Part shown: positions 5,809 through 8,741 of the stretch, one piece after another
Layout: each line of letters opens with the position of its first letter
How positions within the stretch are numbered: position 1 is the stretch's first letter
Origin: Methanoregula sp. UBA276
GTDB taxonomy: Archaea > Halobacteriota > Methanomicrobia > Methanomicrobiales > Methanospirillaceae
DNA length: 8,741 bases
Reading direction: 5' to 3'
Assembly (NCBI GenBank): GCA_002508495.1
Contig: DANA01000015.1
Location: forward strand, 7,639-16,379
Notes under the pieces: model-generated
What the model was told of the DNA's origin: nothing
The model's database searches: none
What the model saw: only the letters and a program-made list of their open reading frames with translations
Program-made: the position numbers and the translations under genes

Positions 5809-6573
5809 ATGGCATACAAACCCCAGTATTGTGCAGGCCAGACCGTTGTCGCCGCTAACCGGCGCAAGGCAATGGACCCGACACACAAGCTCACGAAGCT
5901 CCGGGACGTTACCGACAAGGACATCGTCCTGATTATGGGACACCGTGCACCCGGCTCAGCCTACAAGAGTGCACACCCCCCGCTTTCTGAGCAGCAGGAG
6001 CCCGCCTGCCCGGTCCGCAAGATGGTCACCCCGACCGACGGCGCAAAGGCCGGCGACCGCGTCCGTTACATCCAGTTCGCTGACTCGATGTACAACGCAC
6101 CCTGCCAGCCCTACCTCAGGTCATACCTCGAGGCATACCGCTTCCGCGGCATCGACCCCGGTACCCTGTCCGGCCGTCAGATCATCGAGTGCCGTGAGAG
6201 AGACCTTGAGAAATACGCCAAGGACCTCGTCAACACCGAGCTCTTTGACCCCGCACTTTGCGGTATCCGTGGTGCAACCGTGCACGGCCACTCCCTCCGT
6301 CTCGATGAGAACGGCATGATGTTCGACATGCTCCAGCGCTGTGTCCTCGACAAGAAGGCCGGCGTTGTCAAGTACGTCAAGAACCAGATCGGTGAGCCCC
6401 TCGACGCAGAAGTCAAGGTCGGCAAGCCCATGGACAACAAGTGGCTCAAGGCAAACACCACCATCTACCACTCGCTCGTGGGCACTGCCTACCGTGACGA
6501 TGCAGAAGCAATCGAATACATCCAGCGCATCCACTCGCTGAGGACCAAGTACGGCTTCATGCCCAAGGAGTGA
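5809..6573 (+). CDS. mcrG: Methyl-coenzyme M reductase I subunit gamma
   Basis: This 254-residue protein has the normal length for the gamma subunit of MCR. It starts MAYKPQYCAGQTVVAANRRK and carries the conserved GHRAPGSAYKSAHPPL, AGDRVRYIQFADSMY, GTLSGRQIIECRERDLEKYA and VHGHSLRLDENGMMFDM blocks. R123 in LSGRQ corresponds to gamma-Arg120 of the M. marburgensis enzyme, which contacts the coenzyme M sulfonate. All blocks are intact and no frameshift is visible. The start is fixed by GGAGTGAT at 5795-5802, in which the mcrC stop is embedded. The mcrA start follows its stop after 6 nt, with an identical SD and stop arrangement. Codon use is strongly C-ending, like mcrA. The long antisense frame overlapping its 3' half and mcrA is a by-product of that codon bias. 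Confidence 0.98.
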   Translation: MAYKPQYCAGQTVVAANRRKAMDPTHKLTKLRDVTDKDIVLIMGHRAPGSAYKSAHPPLSEQQEPACPVRKMVTPTDGAKAGDRVRYIQFADSMYNAPCQPYLRSYLEAYRFRGIDPGTLSGRQIIECRERDLEKYAKDLVNTELFDPALCGIRGATVHGHSLRLDENGMMFDMLQRCVLDKKAGVVKYVKNQIGEPLDAEVKVGKPMDNKWLKANTTIYHSLVGTAYRDDAEAIEYIQRIHSLRTKYGFMPKE

Positions 6574-6574
6574 T
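6567..6574 (+). promoter_or_regulatory. Shine-Dalgarno of mcrA containing the mcrG stop
   Basis: A second GGAGTGAT, 5 nt before the mcrA ATG at 6580, encloses the mcrG TGA (6571-6573); TAA follows in frame as a second stop. Ribosomes ending mcrG would sit directly on the mcrA initiation site, which would help keep gamma and alpha production equal. Confidence 0.75.
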
Positions 6575-6579
6575 AAGAC

Positions 6580-8289
6580 ATGGCAAAAGCAGCAAAAATC
6601 GAAAGGACCCAGAAGCTCTTCCTGAAGGCAATGAAGGAGAAGTTCGCAGAGGACCCCACCGCAACCGCAACCGTCTTCGGCCGCGAAGGTCTTGAACAGT
6701 CCGCCCGCAAGATGGAGTTCCTCAAGGCCGGTAAGAAGGTCGAGATGGACCGCGGTATCTCCGCCTACGACCCCAAGCGCTGCCACCTTGGTGGTATCCC
6801 GCTGGGTCAGCGCCAGCTGATGACCTACGAGGTCAGCGGCACCGGCGTCTTTGTCGAGGGCGACGACCTCCACTTCGTCAACAACTCTGCAATGCAGCAG
6901 ATGTGGGACGACATCCGGAGGACCATCATCGTCGGCCTTGACCTCGCTCACGGCACCCTCCAGAAGCGTCTCGGCAAGGAAGTCACCCCCGAGACCATCA
7001 ACGAGTACCTCCACGTGCTCAACCACGCAATGCCTGGCGGCGCAGTCGTCCAGGAACACATGGTCGAGACCCACCCGGCACTCGTCGACGACTGTTACGT
7101 CAAGGTCTTTACCGGTGACGACGAGATGGCAGACGACCTCGAACCCCAGTTCGTCTTAAACCTCGACAAGCTCTTCCCGGCAAAGCAGGCAGCAGCCTTA
7201 AAGGCAGCAGTCGGCAAGTCCATGTGGCAGGCAGTCCACATCCCGACAACCGTCAGCAGGACCTGCGACGGTGGAACCACCTCCCGCTGGTCTGCAATGC
7301 AGATCGGTATGTCCTTCATCGGTGCCTACCACATGTGCGCCGGTGAGGCAGCAGTCGCTGACCTCGCATTCGCGGCAAAGCACGCCGGTGTCATCCAGAT
7401 GGCCGACATCCTGCCGGCACGCCGTGCACGCGGCCCGAACGAGCCCGGTGGCATCAAGTTCGGACACTTCTCCGACATGGTCCAGGCCGACCGCAAGTAC
7501 CCCCACGACCCCGCAAGGGCATCCCTTGAAGTCGTCGGTGCAGGTACCATGCTCTTCGACCAGATCTGGCTCGGCAGCTACATGTCCGGCGGTGTCGGAT
7601 TCACCCAGTATGCAACCGCTGCATACACCGACAACATCCTCGATGAGTACACCTACTACGGTATGGACTACATCAAGGACAAGTACAAGGTCGACTGGAG
7701 GAACCCCAACCCCAAGGACAAGCGCAAGCCCACCCAGGAACTCGTCAACGAGCTCGCAACCGAGGTCACCCTCAATGCAATGGAGCAGTACGAGCAGTTC
7801 CCGACCCTCATGGAAGACCACTTCGGCGGCTCCCAGCGTGCAGGTGTCATCGCTGCAGCATCCGGTCTTACCTGTGGTATCGCCACCGGTAACTCCAACG
7901 CCGGCTTAAACGGCTGGTACATGTCCATGCTCGCCCACAAGGAAGGCTGGTCACGTCTCGGCTTCTTCGGCTACGACCTGCAGGACCAGTGCGGTTCCGC
8001 AAACTCGCTCGCCATCCGGCCCGACGAAGGCTGTATCGGCGAACTCCGTGGACCAAACTACCCGAACTATGCAATGAACGTCGGACACCAGGGAGAGTAC
8101 GCTGCAATCGTCGGCAGTGCTCACTATGGTTGCGGCGATGCATGGTCCCTGTCCCCGCTGATCAAGATCTGTTTCGCAGACCCCGCGCTCAAGTTCGACT
8201 TTGCCGAACCCCGCCGCGAGTTTGCACGTGGTGCTATCCGCGAGTTCATGCCCGCCGGCGAGCGCTCACTCATCATCCCCGCAAGGTAA
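6580..8289 (+). CDS. mcrA: Methyl-coenzyme M reductase I subunit alpha
   Basis: This 569-residue protein is the catalytic alpha subunit that holds coenzyme F430. Matching to the M. marburgensis protein from memory: Q158 (VVQEHMVE) is the axial nickel ligand (alpha-Gln147); F341 and Y344 in GGVGFTQYATAAYTDN correspond to F330 and Y333 at the active site. All known modification positions are kept: H268 (N-methyl-His257), R282 in ARRARG (methyl-Arg271), Q419 in GGSQRA (methyl-Gln400), and in FFGYDLQDQCG the G464 (thioglycine 445), D469 (didehydro-Asp450) and C471 (S-methyl-Cys452). Whether each is modified here cannot be seen. The numbering offset rises from +11 to +19 between Y344 and Q419, showing about 8 extra residues at 370-392. 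SD GGAGTGAT at 6567-6574 fixes the start. It is the last gene of the operon, followed by a T-tract terminator. Confidence 0.99.
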   Translation: MAKAAKIERTQKLFLKAMKEKFAEDPTATATVFGREGLEQSARKMEFLKAGKKVEMDRGISAYDPKRCHLGGIPLGQRQLMTYEVSGTGVFVEGDDLHFVNNSAMQQMWDDIRRTIIVGLDLAHGTLQKRLGKEVTPETINEYLHVLNHAMPGGAVVQEHMVETHPALVDDCYVKVFTGDDEMADDLEPQFVLNLDKLFPAKQAAALKAAVGKSMWQAVHIPTTVSRTCDGGTTSRWSAMQIGMSFIGAYHMCAGEAAVADLAFAAKHAGVIQMADILPARRARGPNEPGGIKFGHFSDMVQADRKYPHDPARASLEVVGAGTMLFDQIWLGSYMSGGVGFTQYATAAYTDNILDEYTYYGMDYIKDKYKVDWRNPNPKDKRKPTQELVNELATEVTLNAMEQYEQFPTLMEDHFGGSQRAGVIAAASGLTCGIATGNSNAGLNGWYMSMLAHKEGWSRLGFFGYDLQDQCGSANSLAIRPDEGCIGELRGPNYPNYAMNVGHQGEYAAIVGSAHYGCGDAWSLSPLIKICFADPALKFDFAEPRREFARGAIREFMPAGERSLIIPAR

Positions 8290-8310
8290 GCACGGATCCC
8301 CAAACAAAAA

Positions 8311-8326
8311 TTTTTTTTCTTTTTTT
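8311..8326 (+). terminator. T-tract terminator of the mcr operon
   Basis: T8 (8311-8318), C, T7 (8320-8326) begins 21 bases after the mcrA stop, preceded by A5. Archaeal RNA polymerase terminates at such oligo-T tracts without needing a hairpin. It is the most T-rich stretch in the window. Confidence 0.8.
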
Positions 8327-8364
8327 GCTTCTGGTTTCTTCCCCACACATTAGGTTTAATTCAT

Positions 8365-8387
8365 TGCCGGACACGTGAGCCCCGGCA
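8365..8387. repeat. Inverted repeat downstream of mcrA
   Basis: TGCCGG (8365-8370) and CCGGCA (8382-8387) form a 6-bp perfect stem around an 11-base loop. No T-run follows, so it is not a typical terminator; it may protect the 3' end of read-through transcripts. Confidence 0.4.
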
Positions 8388-8451
8388 GAAATCCCGGTGG
8401 ATGAGATGCCAGGTTCCTGTCCATGTGGGGATGCGTGATGCGCTATTTTCC

Positions 8452-8524
8452 TACCCCCCCACCCAGGGGGAGGGGGGGATAGTGCGTTTTGAAAAAATTT
8501 TGCGGGGGGGGTCTGGCGCTGACC
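8452..8524. repeat. G/C-run repeat, copy A
   Basis: TACCCCCCCACCC (8452-8464) is followed by A, G5, A, G7 (8465-8478), then TTTTGAA (8487-8493), a 10-base spacer, a G8 run (8504-8511) and TGACC (8520-8524). The C7 and G7 runs can pair into a hairpin (8454-8478). The same order of blocks returns at 8677-8741. Confidence 0.65.
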
Positions 8525-8528
8525 CCCC
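8506..8528. repeat. Hairpin inside the G/C repeat
   Basis: GGGGGGTC (8506-8513) and GACCCCCC (8521-8528) form a perfect 8-bp stem around the 7-base loop TGGCGCT. It overlaps the 3' end of copy A. Confidence 0.55.
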
Positions 8529-8589
8529 TCCCCGGAATTGAGTAAGGCCTGGTTTCTTGCACGCGATAATCTCCCGCTTCTTCTGGAAC

Positions 8590-8619
8590 AACCGGCGGAG
8601 TGGAAGAATCTGGCCGGTT
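8590..8619. repeat. Inverted repeat between the two G/C repeat copies
   Basis: AACCGGC (8590-8596) and GCCGGTT (8613-8619) form a perfect 7-bp inverted repeat with a 16-base spacer. It could be a hairpin or a dimeric protein site; no further clue is visible. Confidence 0.4.
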
Positions 8620-8634
8620 ACCCGTTATTGAGTT

Positions 8635-8668
8635 GGGGGGGTCCCCGGGAGATGCGGGGGGAGGGGGG
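8635..8668 (+). other. G-quadruplex-type sequence
   Basis: Four G tracts, G7 (8635-8641), G3 (8647-8649), G6 (8656-8661) and G6 (8663-8668), are separated by loops TCCCC, AGATGC and A. This satisfies the simple G3+N1-7 rule on the + strand. The C4 in the first loop could compete by forming an ordinary hairpin. Confidence 0.5.
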
Positions 8669-8676
8669 CAGGTGCA

Positions 8677-8741
8677 TACCCCCCCACCCGGGGGCAGGGG
8701 GGGTTGATCGGATTTTGAAGACAACTGGTGGGGGGGTGACC
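8677..8741. repeat. G/C-run repeat, copy B (cut by window end)
   Basis: TACCCCCCCACCC (8677-8689), G5, CA, G7 (8697-8703), TTTTGAA (8713-8719), a 10-base spacer, G7 (8730-8736) and TGACC (8737-8741) repeat the block order of copy A exactly 225 bases further on. The element probably continues past the window. Confidence 0.65.

Larger units (their letters stand above)
8290..8741. other. Gene-free region rich in G and C homopolymers
   Basis: No credible gene is seen in these 452 bases. They contain the mcr terminator, a hairpin at 8365-8387, two copies of a G/C-run repeat, an internal hairpin, an inverted repeat and a G-quadruplex-type sequence. A 93-codon - strand frame (8443-8724) is Pro/Gly low-complexity caused by the C and G runs and is not accepted. 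The 10-mer CTGGTTTCTT occurs at 8331-8340 and again at 8549-8558. Confidence 0.7.

Noticed and set aside
6121..7074. 317-codon - strand frame antisense to mcrG and mcrA
   Set aside because: It lies fully under two certain genes. Strong C-ending codon bias removes stops on the opposite strand, which explains it; the same holds for the 977-1660 and 7198-7821 frames.
3362..8289. Type II (mrt) isoenzyme operon
   Set aside because: mcrC is present in the B-D-C-G-A order; mrt clusters usually lack C.
8443..8724. 93-codon - strand reading frame rich in Pro and Gly
   Set aside because: It is made almost entirely of translated C and G runs of the repeat cluster, with no SD or domain; low-complexity by-product.
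8452..8741. CRISPR array or tRNA in the repeat region
   Set aside because: Only two copies 225 bases apart with large non-spacer-like DNA between them; no cloverleaf or CCA-end structure was found.

Overview
The window is a stretch of core methanogenesis genes from a methanogenic archaeon. All recognisable large genes lie on the + strand. The protein sequences, the GC-rich C-ending codon use, the mcrBDCGA order and a heterodisulfide reductase cluster with mvhD but no mvhG/mvhA after it all fit the order Methanomicrobiales. Methanoregulaceae is my best guess, but that is judged from remembered sequence similarity only.

Layout: (1) 1-2862 is the 3' part of a heterodisulfide reductase transcription unit: the C-terminal end of hdrB, complete hdrA, and mvhD overlapping it. 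(2) 2863-3361 is a roughly 500-base gap. Its left part is relatively GC-rich and holds a terminator-like inverted repeat and, on the - strand, a possible 53-codon small ORF with a perfect archaeal Shine-Dalgarno sequence. Its right part is AT-rich and looks like the mcr promoter plus a leader of about 120 nt with two hairpins. (3) 3362-8289 is the complete methyl-coenzyme M reductase operon mcrB-mcrD-mcrC-mcrG-mcrA, closed by a T8CT7 tract. (4) 8290-8741 has no credible gene. It contains hairpins and two copies of a G/C-homopolymer repeat 225 bases apart, with a G-quadruplex-type sequence between them.

The two gene blocks are metabolically paired. MCR makes methane from methyl-CoM and CoB and releases the heterodisulfide CoM-S-S-CoB. 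HdrABC reduces that heterodisulfide back to the free thiols, with HdrA bifurcating electrons to ferredoxin and MvhD passing electrons in from a hydrogenase or formate dehydrogenase partner. The producer and the consumer of the heterodisulfide are therefore next to each other here.

The main genes are ordinary and well conserved; every MCR active-site residue and modification position I could place is present. I do not see an unmistakably new system. The points most worth a second look are the Lys/Ala/Pro-rich N-terminal extension of HdrA, the divergent small ORF and the mirrored TTACGAAA elements between it and mcr, the structured mcr leader, and the G/C repeat cluster downstream of mcrA.
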